A DNA stretch of 64,000 nt from Dokdonella_A soli. GTDB taxonomy: Bacteria > Pseudomonadota > Gammaproteobacteria > Xanthomonadales > Rhodanobacteraceae. The DNA lies in assembly GCF_039523175.1 (NCBI RefSeq), contig NZ_BAAAEU010000024.1, positions 635,771 through 699,770 of the forward strand, given 5' to 3'. The notes below the pieces were generated by a model. It was not told the DNA's origin. It saw nothing but the letters and a program-made list of their open reading frames with translations, and did not search any database. Each line of letters opens with the position of its first letter. The first letter of the stretch is position 1. The position numbers were made by a program, and so were the translations under genes. Shown here in pieces: positions 50,776 to 59,412 of this stretch.

Positions 50776-51591
50776 TCAGCCGGCGGACTTCTCCTCGGCC
50801 TTGGCACGGTTCCAGAGCGCATCCTGCTCCGCGAGCGGCTTGCCGGCAAGCGTTTCGCCCGACGTCATCGCGATCGCTTCCATGCGCCGGAAGCGTCGCT
50901 CGAATTTCGCGTTTGCATGGCGCAACGCGTGCGACACGTCGACCTTCGCATGCCGCGCGAGATTCACGCAGACGAACAACACGTCGCCGATCTCGTCGGT
51001 CAGGCGCTGCGCATCGGCGCCGTCGGTGAATTCGGCGCGTACCTCGTCGATCTCCTCGTGCAGCTTGTCGAACACCGGGTTCACGTCCGGCCAGTCGAAG
51101 CCGACACGTGCCGCGCGCTGCTGCAGCTTCAACGCGCGCTGCCACTCGGGCAGGCCGCGCGAGATGCCGGCCAACGCGCTGGTGTCGGCATCGCCGCGCG
51201 CGCTGCGCTCGTCGGCCTTGAGCGCCTCCCAATTCACGGTCTGCGCCTCGGCGGATTCGAATGACGCATCCGCGAACACGTGCGGATGGCGACGCACCAT
51301 CTTGTCGCAGATCGCGGTGACCACGTCGCCGAACGCGAAATGCCCGGCCTCCTCGGCCATGCGCGCGTGGAACACGACCTGCAGCAACAGGTCACCGAGT
51401 TCATCGCGAAGATGCGCGAAGTCGCGCCGGTCGATCGCGTCGGCAACCTCGTACGCTTCCTCGATCGTGTACGGCGCGATTGTCTCGAAGGTCTGCTCGA
51501 GGTCCCAGGGACAGCCGCGTTCGCGATCGCGCAAACGCGCCATGATCGTCAGCAAGTCATCAATGCGGAGGGTTGTGGAGTCGCTCGTCAT
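50776..51591 (-). CDS. mazG: Nucleoside triphosphate pyrophosphohydrolase MazG
   Basis: A 271-residue protein with two MazG domains. The first has CPWDLEQTFETIAPYTIEEA and ELGDLLLQVVFHARMAEE, with the metal-binding glutamates. The second has PVFDKLHEEIDEVRAEF and DEIGDVLFVCVNLARHAKVD. The enzyme hydrolyses NTPs and ppGpp-type compounds and helps in nutritional stress. The start ATG 51591 fits the usual beginning (IDDLLTIMARLRDRERGCPW); the extended frame runs back into a type A repeat. Confidence 0.94.
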   Translation of the reverse strand: MTSDSTTLRIDDLLTIMARLRDRERGCPWDLEQTFETIAPYTIEEAYEVADAIDRRDFAHLRDELGDLLLQVVFHARMAEEAGHFAFGDVVTAICDKMVRRHPHVFADASFESAEAQTVNWEALKADERSARGDADTSALAGISRGLPEWQRALKLQQRAARVGFDWPDVNPVFDKLHEEIDEVRAEFTDGADAQRLTDEIGDVLFVCVNLARHAKVDVSHALRHANAKFERRFRRMEAIAMTSGETLAGKPLAEQDALWNRAKAEEKSAG

Positions 51592-51622
51592 GTCGGCGGT
51601 GGGTCGGAAAATCAGATTGGCT

Positions 51623-51698
51623 GTAGGAGCGGCTTCAGCCGCGATGCTCTTCGAGACACGTTGAACATCATCCCCTCCCAACCCTTGAAGGGAAGGCT
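51623..51698. repeat. Composite of type A and type B repeats
   Basis: A type A unit (51623-51647, GTAGGAGCGGCTTCAGCCGC) is followed after 17 bp by a shortened type B unit (51665-51698, ACATCATCCCCTCCCAACCC with a GGGAAGG arm). The same order and spacing recur at 61360-61442. It occupies the mazG-cysQ gap. Confidence 0.88.
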
Positions 51699-51730
51699 TG
51701 AAACGACTGTGGCTGAAACGCTGTTACGGG

Positions 51731-52528
51731 CTACGCCAGCAGCGCGGACCAGTCCGCATCCCGATCACCGATCGCGAAGAAATCCGGATTGATCAGCGAC
51801 TCGCGCGTGTTGTACCGGAATGGCCTTCCCTCGAAATCGAGCACCGCACCGCCCGCCTGCTCGAGCACGCACTGGCCGGCCGCGGTATCCCATTCGCAGG
51901 TGGGGCCGAGACGGAGATAGAGGTCGGCCTCGGCCGCCGCGATGCGCACGAACTTCAGCGACGAGCCCAGCGGCAACTTCGCACACGGCCCGAGCCGCGC
52001 GAGCAAGTCGGTTTCGTGCTCGGATGCATGCGAACGACTCCCGGCGACGACCAGCGGCGACGCGCGCCGGCGCGTACCGACATGCCGCGACCTGCCGCCC
52101 GCGTCCGTCAGCCAGGTGCCGCCGCCCTGCCAGGCGCAGGCGAGCTCTCCGCTGATCGGCGTCTGCACAATACCGAGCACCGGTTTGTGGTCGTCGATCA
52201 ACGCGATGTTCACCGTGAATTCGCCGTTGCGCTTGACGAACTCGCGCGTGCCGTCGAGCGGATCGACCAGCCAGTAGCGCACCCAGCGCGACCGCTCGGG
52301 CCAGGCGATGTCCGCGGATTCCTCGGACAACACCGGCAGTTGCGGTGCAAGGTCATGCAGGCCAGCGACGATCACGCGATGCGCGGCGAGGTCGGCCGCG
52401 GTCAGCGGCGAGCGGTCGTCCTTGTGCTCGACCGCGAAGTCGGAGCGGTAGACCTCGAGGATCGCCGTGGCTGCATGCCGTGCGATCTCGGCGGCGCCGC
52501 GCGCGAGGCGTTCGAGTTCCGAGCTCAT
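51731..52528 (-). CDS. cysQ: 3'(2'),5'-bisphosphate nucleotidase CysQ
   Basis: A 265-residue IMPase-superfamily phosphatase that converts 3'-phosphoadenosine 5'-phosphate to AMP in sulfur assimilation. Metal-site motifs are SPLTAADLAAH, VLSEESADI and WLVDPLDGTREFVKR, followed by GPTCEWDTAAGQCVLEQAGG. Its ATG overlaps the stop of nudE (ATGA), a pairing often seen in gammaproteobacteria. A second IMPase-family gene (hisN) lies two genes upstream in the same direction. Confidence 0.93.
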   Translation of the reverse strand: MSSELERLARGAAEIARHAATAILEVYRSDFAVEHKDDRSPLTAADLAAHRVIVAGLHDLAPQLPVLSEESADIAWPERSRWVRYWLVDPLDGTREFVKRNGEFTVNIALIDDHKPVLGIVQTPISGELACAWQGGGTWLTDAGGRSRHVGTRRRASPLVVAGSRSHASEHETDLLARLGPCAKLPLGSSLKFVRIAAAEADLYLRLGPTCEWDTAAGQCVLEQAGGAVLDFEGRPFRYNTRESLINPDFFAIGDRDADWSALLA

Positions 52529-53085
52529 GGCTGCGGCCGGAAACGTCCGGCGAGATATTCGCGCGCGATGAACAGTGCGGCGATCGAACGGCCGTCGGTC
52601 ACGTCCGGCTGTTCGAGCAGCCTGTGCAACTCGGACATCCGCCATGGCACCACCTCGAGCGGCTCCGGTTCGTCACCGACGAGGCGCTCCGGATAGAGCT
52701 GGCGCGCGAGCACGATGTCGGTCATCGCCGTCATGTAGGCCGGCGAAACGGAAAGATTGCCGAGGATGTGCAGCTCGCGCGCGCCGAACCCGATCTCCTC
52801 CTTGAGCTCGCGATTGGCGCCCTGCTCGACGGTCTCGTCGCGATCGAGGCGCCCCTTCGGCAGGCCGAGTTCGTAGCGGTCGATGCCGACCGCGTATTCG
52901 CGCACCAGCAGCACGGTGTCCTCGTCCTGCATCGGCACGATGATCACCGCGCCGTGTCCCGAGCCTTTCAGCCGCTCGAACGTGCGCTTCTCACCGTTCG
53001 AGAACTCGAGATCGACTTGTTCGGCACGCAGGAACCGGCTCGCTTCGAGCGAGCGGGTCGCGTGGATGACCGGCGGCTTTGGCAT
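52525..53085 (-). CDS. nudE: ADP compounds hydrolase NudE
   Basis: A 186-residue Nudix hydrolase. The Nudix box is GRLDRDETVEQGANRELKEE with IGF following (about residues 78-100), in the context VREYAVGIDRYELGLPKGRL. C-terminal YMTAMTDIVLARQLYPERL fits the NudE branch, which hydrolyses ADP-ribose, Ap3A and NADH. It is coupled to cysQ. Confidence 0.92.
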   Translation of the reverse strand: MPKPPVIHATRSLEASRFLRAEQVDLEFSNGEKRTFERLKGSGHGAVIIVPMQDEDTVLLVREYAVGIDRYELGLPKGRLDRDETVEQGANRELKEEIGFGARELHILGNLSVSPAYMTAMTDIVLARQLYPERLVGDEPEPLEVVPWRMSELHRLLEQPDVTDGRSIAALFIAREYLAGRFRPQP

Positions 53086-53159
53086 GGCCGCATTGTACGC
53101 GGCGCGCGCTATGCAGTCGCGCGGACAACCCGTTCAGCACCGCCGGGCCATCGGCGGCG

Positions 53160-53954
53160 TTATCGCGCGGCAATGAAAGCAGCCAGTGCCTGCGCATGCA
53201 GCGCAGGCGTTCCGGCCAGCGCGCTGCGCGTGTCGAGACCGACCGCGCGGCCATCGAGATCGGTGAACACGCCGCCGGCCTCGCGCACGATGACGACCAA
53301 TGGCGCGATGTCGAGGATGTTGAGGTCGGATTCGATCACGAGGTCGATCGCGCCGCGGGCGAGCAGGTGGTAATGCAGGAAGTCGCCATAGCCGCGGATG
53401 CGACCGACGCGACGCACGAGATCGGCCAGCACATTCCAGCGCGCCGGCGCCGCCGCCAACGATTTCAGGTTGCCGGTCGAAATCGCCGTCTGCGCGCCGA
53501 ACTCGCGCGTATCGGCGACCTGCAACTGCTTGCCGTTGAGAAATGCACCGCCGCCGCGCACGGCCCAGGCGCGCTCGCAGTACTCGCCCGCGGCGGACAC
53601 GCCGAGCACGAGTTCGCCCACATGCATCAGCGCGATCTGCGTCGAAAACATCGGATAGCCACGCACGAACGCCTTGGTGCCGTCGATCGGATCGATCAGC
53701 CAGAGGAAATCGCCCTCGCCTTCGCGGCCTTCCTCTTCACCGTAGAACGCATGATCGGGAAACTCGGCGCGCAGCACGCGCTTGATCGCAGCCTCGGCCT
53801 CACGATCCGCCTCGGTGACCGGCGTCGCATCGGGCTTGGTCACCACCGAGAAGTCCTGCGCGCGATAGCGCGGGCGGATCACCGCTTCGGCCGCATCGGC
53901 CGCGCGATGCGCGACGACGAGCGCGCGGGCGAGAAAATCGCCGGTCGGCAACAT
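53160..53954 (-). CDS. hisN: Inositol-phosphatase-family histidinol-phosphatase (HisN-like)
   Basis: A 264-residue IMPase-superfamily enzyme with metal-binding motifs TPVTEADREAE, FYGEEEGREGEG and LWLIDPIDGTKAFVRGYPMF, and NILDIAPLVVIVREAGG near the C-terminus. The arrangement matches HisN-type histidinol-phosphatases, which catalyse the penultimate dephosphorylation of histidine synthesis, although inositol monophosphatase activity is possible. ATG 53954 lies two bases after the gspN stop; a TTG at 53960 would overlap it. Its position behind the gsp genes suggests read-through transcription. Confidence 0.83.
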   Translation of the reverse strand: MLPTGDFLARALVVAHRAADAAEAVIRPRYRAQDFSVVTKPDATPVTEADREAEAAIKRVLRAEFPDHAFYGEEEGREGEGDFLWLIDPIDGTKAFVRGYPMFSTQIALMHVGELVLGVSAAGEYCERAWAVRGGGAFLNGKQLQVADTREFGAQTAISTGNLKSLAAAPARWNVLADLVRRVGRIRGYGDFLHYHLLARGAIDLVIESDLNILDIAPLVVIVREAGGVFTDLDGRAVGLDTRSALAGTPALHAQALAAFIAAR

Positions 53955-53956
53955 GC

Positions 53957-54721
53957 TCAAAGCACTTTCAGAATCTGGCCGTGGACGACCAGTTTCGTCG
54001 AACCGTCCGGCTGCGGCTCGCCGATATAACGCAGCGCCTCGGTGATCTGCGCGTCGCCATTGCGCGCGCTGAGTCGCGCCTGCGCATCGGTCGTGGCGAA
54101 CCGCACCTTGAACGTGCCGTCGACCGCGAGAGTGCCTTGGCCATCGTCGCGCAACGTGCCGGCAACGCTGCCATCCGGCTGCGAGGCGAATTCGGCGAGG
54201 ATGTCGGAGAAGCGCGCCTCGGCCTGGCCGGCCACGCCGGCGTCGCTCCAGCGTGCGTTACCGCTCGCATCGCGCAGCATCGCGTTCGCGAGCGTCGCCT
54301 GGTTGACGACACCGCTGATCGTGCCGAGCAGCTTCAGCGTGCCGATGTCGAGCACTGGCGCGAGCAGCGCGGCAGGCATGCTGAAACGCAGATCGCGCGC
54401 GCTGATCATGCCGGCGCTGCGCGCCAACTCGCCGGCAACGTCCACACCGGCACCCTTGATGCGCACGTCCGCAACGAACTGCCCATGCAGCAGCGGCCCC
54501 TTCGATGCATGCCAGTCGAGCTCGCCGATATCGTGCCCGAACACGCTGACACCATCGGCATGACCGTTCCAGACGGTTCCGCTGATGCCGGTCAGCGCGA
54601 CCGGCCCGAGATAGCGGGTGCCATAGCGGTAGCCGACATCGGCCGGCAGCGTCCAGGCAAGGATGCCTGCGACAACCAGCACGAACACGAGCAGCGCAAG
54701 CAGGATCTTGAAGACGCGCAT
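53957..54721 (-). CDS. gspN: Type II secretion system protein N
   Basis: A 254-residue single-pass protein: N-terminal anchor MRVFKILLALLVFVLVVAGI, then a beta-rich periplasmic domain with VALTGISGTVWNGHADGVSV and GELDWHASKGPLLHGQFVAD. These are GspN family features. GspN is an accessory inner-membrane part of the type II secretion machine. It is the last gsp gene here. The 134 bp before it contain the near-palindrome centred on AACGATCGTT at 54826-54848. Confidence 0.87.
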   Translation of the reverse strand: MRVFKILLALLVFVLVVAGILAWTLPADVGYRYGTRYLGPVALTGISGTVWNGHADGVSVFGHDIGELDWHASKGPLLHGQFVADVRIKGAGVDVAGELARSAGMISARDLRFSMPAALLAPVLDIGTLKLLGTISGVVNQATLANAMLRDASGNARWSDAGVAGQAEARFSDILAEFASQPDGSVAGTLRDDGQGTLAVDGTFKVRFATTDAQARLSARNGDAQITEALRYIGEPQPDGSTKLVVHGQILKVL

Positions 54722-54825
54722 TTTCCTTGGATTCCGGGAAAGTGGTGTTGGCGCATCGCGCCGCCGCCATCGGCGTGACGACCCGCACGCCACGCCGATC
54801 AGGATTGGGTGGATTGTCTTAACAC

Positions 54826-54848
54826 GGTTTCAAACGATCGTTCAAACC
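54826..54848. other. Near-palindrome between gspM and gspN
   Basis: GGTTTCAAACGATCGTTCAA with ACC is symmetric around AACGATCGTT, with mismatches in the flanks. On the minus strand a weak promoter-like TTGAAC lies within it. It could be an operator or a processing site; the evidence is only the symmetry and the gap in an otherwise overlapping operon. Confidence 0.3.
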
Positions 54849-54855
54849 ACGACCG

Positions 54856-55347
54856 TCATGGCGCTTCCTGCAAGGTCACACGCGCGTTGACCAGACCGAT
54901 GCCGTCCGCGCGGTCCGCCGACAGGTCACTGGCCTCGACGCCGTAGCCTTTCGACAAACCCTCGATCCATTGCACCAGCGCATCGAAGTTCGCCGCCTCG
55001 AAGCTGACCCGCACGCTGCGCGCACCGACCGGTTCGACGCGCTTCAGCGCCGCATCGAGGCCGGCCGCGCGCGCCGTCGCGTCGGCCAGCGCCAGCAACG
55101 ACTTGCCCTGACGGTCCGCACGCGAGCGCGTGCCGGCGCTGCGCAGCTTTTCGACCTCGGCCGCACCGAGGCGCACGTAGGCAAGATCGCGGCGCTGGTT
55201 CTCGACATTCTGTTCGAGCTCGGCACGCTTGGCCGCGAGCGGATGCCAGAGCAGCGCCCAGCCGAGCAGCACGACCACGATGACTGTGCCGATGCCGAGC
55301 ATGCGCCGCTCGTTCGGCGCCAGCGCCTGCCACCAGGCGGCGATCAT
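54856..55347 (-). CDS. gspM: Type II secretion system protein M
   Basis: A 163-residue inner-membrane protein: one N-terminal helix (MLGIGTVIVVVLLGWALLWH) and a periplasmic ferredoxin-like domain with VRVSFEAANFDALVQWIEGL. GspM binds GspL in the inner-membrane platform. Its ATG overlaps the gspL stop (ATGA). Confidence 0.88.
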   Translation of the reverse strand: MIAAWWQALAPNERRMLGIGTVIVVVLLGWALLWHPLAAKRAELEQNVENQRRDLAYVRLGAAEVEKLRSAGTRSRADRQGKSLLALADATARAAGLDAALKRVEPVGARSVRVSFEAANFDALVQWIEGLSKGYGVEASDLSADRADGIGLVNARVTLQEAP

Positions 55348-56600
55348 GGGGCGCTCCCGTTGATGCGGATGCGCCCGTCGACGCCGTCCGCACCCGGATT
55401 CGCGGCGGTCACCTCGGCCTTCAGGCCCGGCACCGTGGCGAGGCGTTCGCGCACGCTGTCGAGCATGGCCACATCCCGCGTACGCAGCGCGAGTTCGAGC
55501 GTACCGTTGCGGTATTCCATGCCACGTGTCTGGATGAGCGTCGGCGAGTTCGTACCGAGCACCGGCGCGATCTGCGCGAGCACGCGCAGCAGGCCGCTCG
55601 ATTCGGCTCCGCCGCGCAGGCGATCGAGGCGACCGCGCATCAGCTGTTCAGGGCTTAGGCGCGCCAGTTGCGCGGCATCGATGTCCGGAAACGCCTTGTG
55701 CACCGCCTCCTGCGCGAGCGTGTCCATGCGCGCGGACGCTCGCGACAGTCGCAGCACGTCGAAGCCGAGGTTTGCGATGGCGAGCACCACGACGGCAGCC
55801 GCCAGTGCCGCTGCGATGCGCCACCAGCGCGCACCGCGCGCGGCGCGATGCCGCGCGGTGAATTCGCCTTCGAGCAGGTTGATTGTTTCCCTGCCTGGGC
55901 CCCGGCCAGCCCATGGCCGGGATGACGATGAGGCCGTGTCGTCAAACGCCGCCGCGAGAAACGCGAGCGGATCACGCTGACGGTCCTGATAGCCTGCGAC
56001 CGGCACCGGCAACGCGAGCGCCGGCGCCGCGCGGAAATCGTGCACCGTGAGCGGCGCGAGCGCGTTCGCAGCCTGCGCCTGTGCCAGCCAACCGGGCAAC
56101 TCGGCCAACGTGCAGGCGAACGACGACCATGCCGCGAGGCGCACGACCGCACGACCCTCCTCGATCAACGCGCTCGCCCGACCTTGGCCCGCCGGCAGCG
56201 CCAGCGCGTCGGGAATCAGGATGTCGGGGCGGATGCCGGCCGCGCCGAGCGTGTCCAGCCACGCACGCAGTTTGGCTCTCGCGACGACCGCGACGCCGAC
56301 CTGGTCGCCGTTGCCGGATGACGCGGCGAAGTGCAGTTCCTCGACCGGAGCCAGCAACTGATCCTCGACCGCATAAGGCAGCGCCTGCAGCAGCTGTGCG
56401 CGGTTGCGCGCGCTGAGCTTCGCCTCGGTCAGCAGCACGTCCTCGCTCGGCACCAATACCACGATCTCGCCGGCGCTTTCGAGCGCGCTCGCGGGAGGCA
56501 AACCCGGCGCGGACGCCGACGCCACGCGCGCAGCGCCGGCCTGGCGCAGCCAGGTCAGGCCGCCGTCGGGAGAAAGGCGCAGCAGCAGGCGATCGGGCAT
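55344..56600 (-). CDS. gspL: Type II secretion system protein L
   Basis: A 418-residue bitopic protein. The cytoplasmic actin-like domain has VLVPSEDVLLTEAKLSARNR and LPYAVEDQLLAPVEELHFA. The membrane helix is WWRIAAALAAAVVVLAIANL (about residues 258-278), and the periplasmic domain follows. GspL recruits the GspE ATPase, although gspE is not in this window. Start at MPDRLLLRL; the longer frame adds a low-complexity leader. It is separated from gspK by 183 bp holding a type D repeat pair. Confidence 0.9.
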   Translation of the reverse strand: MPDRLLLRLSPDGGLTWLRQAGAARVASASAPGLPPASALESAGEIVVLVPSEDVLLTEAKLSARNRAQLLQALPYAVEDQLLAPVEELHFAASSGNGDQVGVAVVARAKLRAWLDTLGAAGIRPDILIPDALALPAGQGRASALIEEGRAVVRLAAWSSFACTLAELPGWLAQAQAANALAPLTVHDFRAAPALALPVPVAGYQDRQRDPLAFLAAAFDDTASSSSRPWAGRGPGRETINLLEGEFTARHRAARGARWWRIAAALAAAVVVLAIANLGFDVLRLSRASARMDTLAQEAVHKAFPDIDAAQLARLSPEQLMRGRLDRLRGGAESSGLLRVLAQIAPVLGTNSPTLIQTRGMEYRNGTLELALRTRDVAMLDSVRERLATVPGLKAEVTAANPGADGVDGRIRINGSAP

Positions 56601-56694
56601 GTCGGTGGCTTGATCGGTGGCGTCGAAACGCGGGGATTGTAGACGAGATCGCCACCATGCCGGAGGCTCTGCGGCCTTCAATGACCACCTCCCT

Positions 56695-56763
56695 CCGTTC
56701 GCCCTGGGGTATCGAAGGGTGAACGGACATGCCGCCCGCGCTTCGATACCTCAGCGCGAACGG
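56695..56763. repeat. Palindromic repeat pair, type D, copy 3
   Basis: CCGTTCGCCCTGGGGTATCG opens the unit and GCTTCGATACCTCAGCGCGA with ACGG closes it. It lies in the gap between gspK and gspL, in the middle of an operon whose other genes mostly overlap. Confidence 0.85.
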
Positions 56764-56783
56764 ATGGAAGTCGATACGGGCTG

Positions 56784-57791
56784 TCAGTGCAGCGTCGTGT
56801 CCTTCCCGCCATCAATCGCGAGCGGCGCCGGCGCGACCAGCGCGTCATCGCTACCGCGGCTGCGTTCGAGCACGCGGATCAAACCTTGCCTGGGTCTTTC
56901 GATCAGGCTGTAGAACGTGAACGGCACGGCGTCGAGCACGATCTCGCCGCGGGCGAGGAAGTAGGTGCTGGCGACGTCAAGGAGCGGTGTCTGCGTGACG
57001 AGAGCGGGATCGATCTTTATGTCCAGTCGATTCCACTTGTCTGCCAGCGTCGTGACTTCCCGCCAATAGGCCTGTCCGTTCTGCCAGAGCCGCTCTCCCT
57101 GCGCCTGGGTCAGCTGCGACGCGCCAAGCGCGCGCAGCACCGGCACGCTCGCGGTATTGATGTTGATCTTCGTATTCGGTGGCAACGCGCAGACATAGGG
57201 CGCGAGCCGCGCATAGACGTCGCCGGTCACGCCACGCACCAAGCGTAGTTCCGAGACATGGGCGAAACTGCGATGCGACGCCCGATACGGCACGGGCAGC
57301 GAAAAGTAGTAGTTGTCATCGACGGAGATCCCCGACGGATCAAACCAGTTCTGGATCGATGTTGCGAGCCCCTGATCGATGCCTTGCACAATGAGCAGGC
57401 GCTTGAAAACCGCGTTCCAGGTTGTGTAGTTCGTGTTCCCTAGTGGCGGCGGCATCAGGTTGTTGAGATTGAAGCAGCCGTTGAGGTCGCGCATCGTCGC
57501 ACTGATGACGCCACCCGGCACCGGCTGCGGCGGCAGTGGAAGGGCCCACGGACTGGCGTTGGTATCCACGCCTGGATTGAGGCTGAGCGACGCCTGCAGG
57601 ATCTGCGCAGCATAGATTTCCAGGCCATGCGCATAAGCGTCGGCCTGCTCGGAACGCAGCACGTTGCGCGTGCGCGCGTACGCGAGTTCGCCGCGGTCGA
57701 GCAGCGCCGCGATCAGGATCACCGCGAGAGCGACGACCAGTAGCGCGACGAGCAACGCGACGCCGCGCTGGCGACGAGGCAGCGAGGTCAT
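56784..57791 (-). CDS. gspK: Type II secretion system minor pseudopilin K
   Basis: A 335-residue pseudopilin with leader MTSLPRRQRG and hydrophobic helix VALLVALLVVALAVILIAAL; as usual for GspK it lacks Glu5. The globular domain contains MRDLNGCFNLNNLM and NTKININTASVPVLRALGAS, the T2SSK signature. GspK caps the pseudopilus tip with GspI and GspJ. The ATG overlaps the gspJ stop (ATGA). Confidence 0.93.
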   Translation of the reverse strand: MTSLPRRQRGVALLVALLVVALAVILIAALLDRGELAYARTRNVLRSEQADAYAHGLEIYAAQILQASLSLNPGVDTNASPWALPLPPQPVPGGVISATMRDLNGCFNLNNLMPPPLGNTNYTTWNAVFKRLLIVQGIDQGLATSIQNWFDPSGISVDDNYYFSLPVPYRASHRSFAHVSELRLVRGVTGDVYARLAPYVCALPPNTKININTASVPVLRALGASQLTQAQGERLWQNGQAYWREVTTLADKWNRLDIKIDPALVTQTPLLDVASTYFLARGEIVLDAVPFTFYSLIERPRQGLIRVLERSRGSDDALVAPAPLAIDGGKDTTLH

Positions 57792-58399
57792 GGCGAGGCC
57801 TTCGGCGGCAACGGTGAGGGCAGCTCGACGATGCGCCGGATCTCGCCGAAGTCCGCCAGCGTGAAACGAAATTCGACCGCGCGCGGGAGATCGCAGCCGA
57901 GCACGTCGCGCGGCGGCCACGCGTTGCGCCACGCGCCGTCGCAACCGTAGTAGCGCAGTCGCCAATCGCCGACGCGATCGAGCAGCGCCGTCGTAGCCGG
58001 GACTGAATTCGGCGCGCGATCGAGCACCGCATAATGGCCGCGGCGCAGCGTGCCGGCATCGAGCGCATAGACGACGCGCTCGAGATTGCTGCGCGGTTCC
58101 GCGCGTGGATTGGCGAAGCCAAGGCGACTGAACTCGATGCTTTCCGCCGAGCCGGCCAGCGCCGGGAGCGTGGCGGAATCGTTGCCGAGCACCGGGCGCG
58201 AGACCGTCTGGCGCAGATCGCGTTCCAGCGCAGACACTGTGCGCGTGACCGCGGCGAAGCGATCCTGTTGCACGGCAAGCGCACCTCGCGTGCGCGCGAT
58301 CGCCGCGAGCCCGCCGTAGGCAGCCGCCGCGAGCGCAGCGAACACGACCAGCGCGACCAGCAGTTCGATCAGCGTGAAGCCGCTGGAAGGCCGCTTCAT
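57788..58399 (-). CDS. gspJ: Type II secretion system minor pseudopilin J
   Basis: A 203-residue pseudopilin with leader MKRPSSG and the class III cleavage site G/FTLIELLVAL with Glu5. The C-terminal domain holds AVEFRFTLADFGEIRRIVEL. It overlaps gspI upstream and gspK downstream by 4 bp each. Confidence 0.92.
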   Translation of the reverse strand: MKRPSSGFTLIELLVALVVFAALAAAAYGGLAAIARTRGALAVQQDRFAAVTRTVSALERDLRQTVSRPVLGNDSATLPALAGSAESIEFSRLGFANPRAEPRSNLERVVYALDAGTLRRGHYAVLDRAPNSVPATTALLDRVGDWRLRYYGCDGAWRNAWPPRDVLGCDLPRAVEFRFTLADFGEIRRIVELPSPLPPKASP

Positions 58400-58767
58400 G
58401 GCGACAACGCCGTGCCGGCGAAACCGCTCAGCGCCGCCGAGGGATCATGCGTTTCACCGGCGAACACGCGGATGTCGATGCGGCGGATCTGCGCGTCCGG
58501 CGTCGCCTTCACTTCGCGCTCCCAACGCCAGCCGCGGCTGGCGAACTGAACGCGGCCGTCGCTGCGCCCGGTCGCCGGGAATGGGCTCGCGAGTCGGGTC
58601 TCGGTCAGGACGTTCGCGGCCACCCAGCCGGCCAGCGTGCGCTCGCGCAGCGCATCGAAATCCTGCACCTGCACGCTCGCCGCACGCGTCAACGCGATCA
58701 GCGCGAGCGCGACCACCGCGAGCGCGATCAGCACTTCGATGAGCGTGAAGCCGCGCGTTTGAGTCAT
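58396..58767 (-). CDS. gspI: Type II secretion system minor pseudopilin I
   Basis: A 123-residue pseudopilin with leader MTQTRG and cleavage site G/FTLIEVLIALAVVALALIAL with Glu5. The start overlaps the gspH stop and its stop overlaps gspJ. The size is typical of GspI. Confidence 0.92.
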   Translation of the reverse strand: MTQTRGFTLIEVLIALAVVALALIALTRAASVQVQDFDALRERTLAGWVAANVLTETRLASPFPATGRSDGRVQFASRGWRWEREVKATPDAQIRRIDIRVFAGETHDPSAALSGFAGTALSP

Positions 58768-59276
58768 CGTGGCGGCCCGACCTTGTCGACTTTCAGCGAG
58801 CCATCGTCCTTGCCCTGGACGCGATAGCGCGGCGCATCGCCGAGCGCCAGCACCAGCGAGAACGGCGTCAGCTCGCCGGATGAGAAGCAGACCACCTGTG
58901 GCGCATCGTGCTGCGGCGTCGCCAGTTCGAGCGGCCGGCCTTCGCGCGTGAATTCGATGCGCAGCCCTTCCGGCCAGCGTCGTGCGCGCAGCTCGCCGTC
59001 CGTGCCGAGGTCGCGCCATGCGTCGCCGTCGAGCCGTCTGAACGCATAGCCGTCCGCGCTGACGACGGCACCGATCTCGCGGCCGGTCAGTTCGGCCTCG
59101 CTGCAGGCATGCCCGAGCAGCGCCTGGAAGCGCTCCGAGGTGTTCGCGAGCTGGCGTTCGCTGGTGCCGCCGATCGCGATCGTCAGTGCGGCTGCGAGCA
59201 CGCCGACGATGACCACCACGACCAGCAGTTCGAGCAACGTGAAGCCGCACTGCTCCCTCTCCCCCAACGGCTTCAT
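58764..59276 (-). CDS. gspH: Type II secretion system minor pseudopilin H
   Basis: A 170-residue pseudopilin. The leader MKPLGEREQCG precedes the cleavage site G/FTLLELLVVVVIVGV with Glu5. The globular part includes ERFQALLGHACSEAELTGRE. The start codon and most of the leader are encoded by a type F hairpin repeat: ATG lies in its loop and KPLGERE in its 3' arm. A longer frame starting at MKHWILAMRRRCAASS (ATG near 59384) crosses the repeat but would give a leader of about 47 residues, unusual for pseudopilins. Ribosome access to the chosen ATG would require opening a 15-bp stem. Confidence 0.85.
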   Translation of the reverse strand: MKPLGEREQCGFTLLELLVVVVIVGVLAAALTIAIGGTSERQLANTSERFQALLGHACSEAELTGREIGAVVSADGYAFRRLDGDAWRDLGTDGELRARRWPEGLRIEFTREGRPLELATPQHDAPQVVCFSSGELTPFSLVLALGDAPRYRVQGKDDGSLKVDKVGPPR

Positions 59277-59291
59277 CGTTGGGGGAGAGGG
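59255..59291. repeat. Palindromic repeat, type F, carrying the gspH start
   Basis: A perfect 15-bp stem, CCCTCTCCCCCAACG and CGTTGGGGGAGAGGG, with a 7-base loop GCTTCAT. On the minus strand the loop contains the gspH ATG (59274-59276). Confidence 0.93.
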
Positions 59292-59412
59292 CTGGGGTGA
59301 GGGGGCGGGGCTGCGGACGCATGCAGCTTCCGGTTGGCTTGAAGCAGCGCACCGTCGGCGCATCGCGAGAATCCAGTGCTTCATGAGTTCGCGGCCTCGC
59401 CCCCTCACCCTA

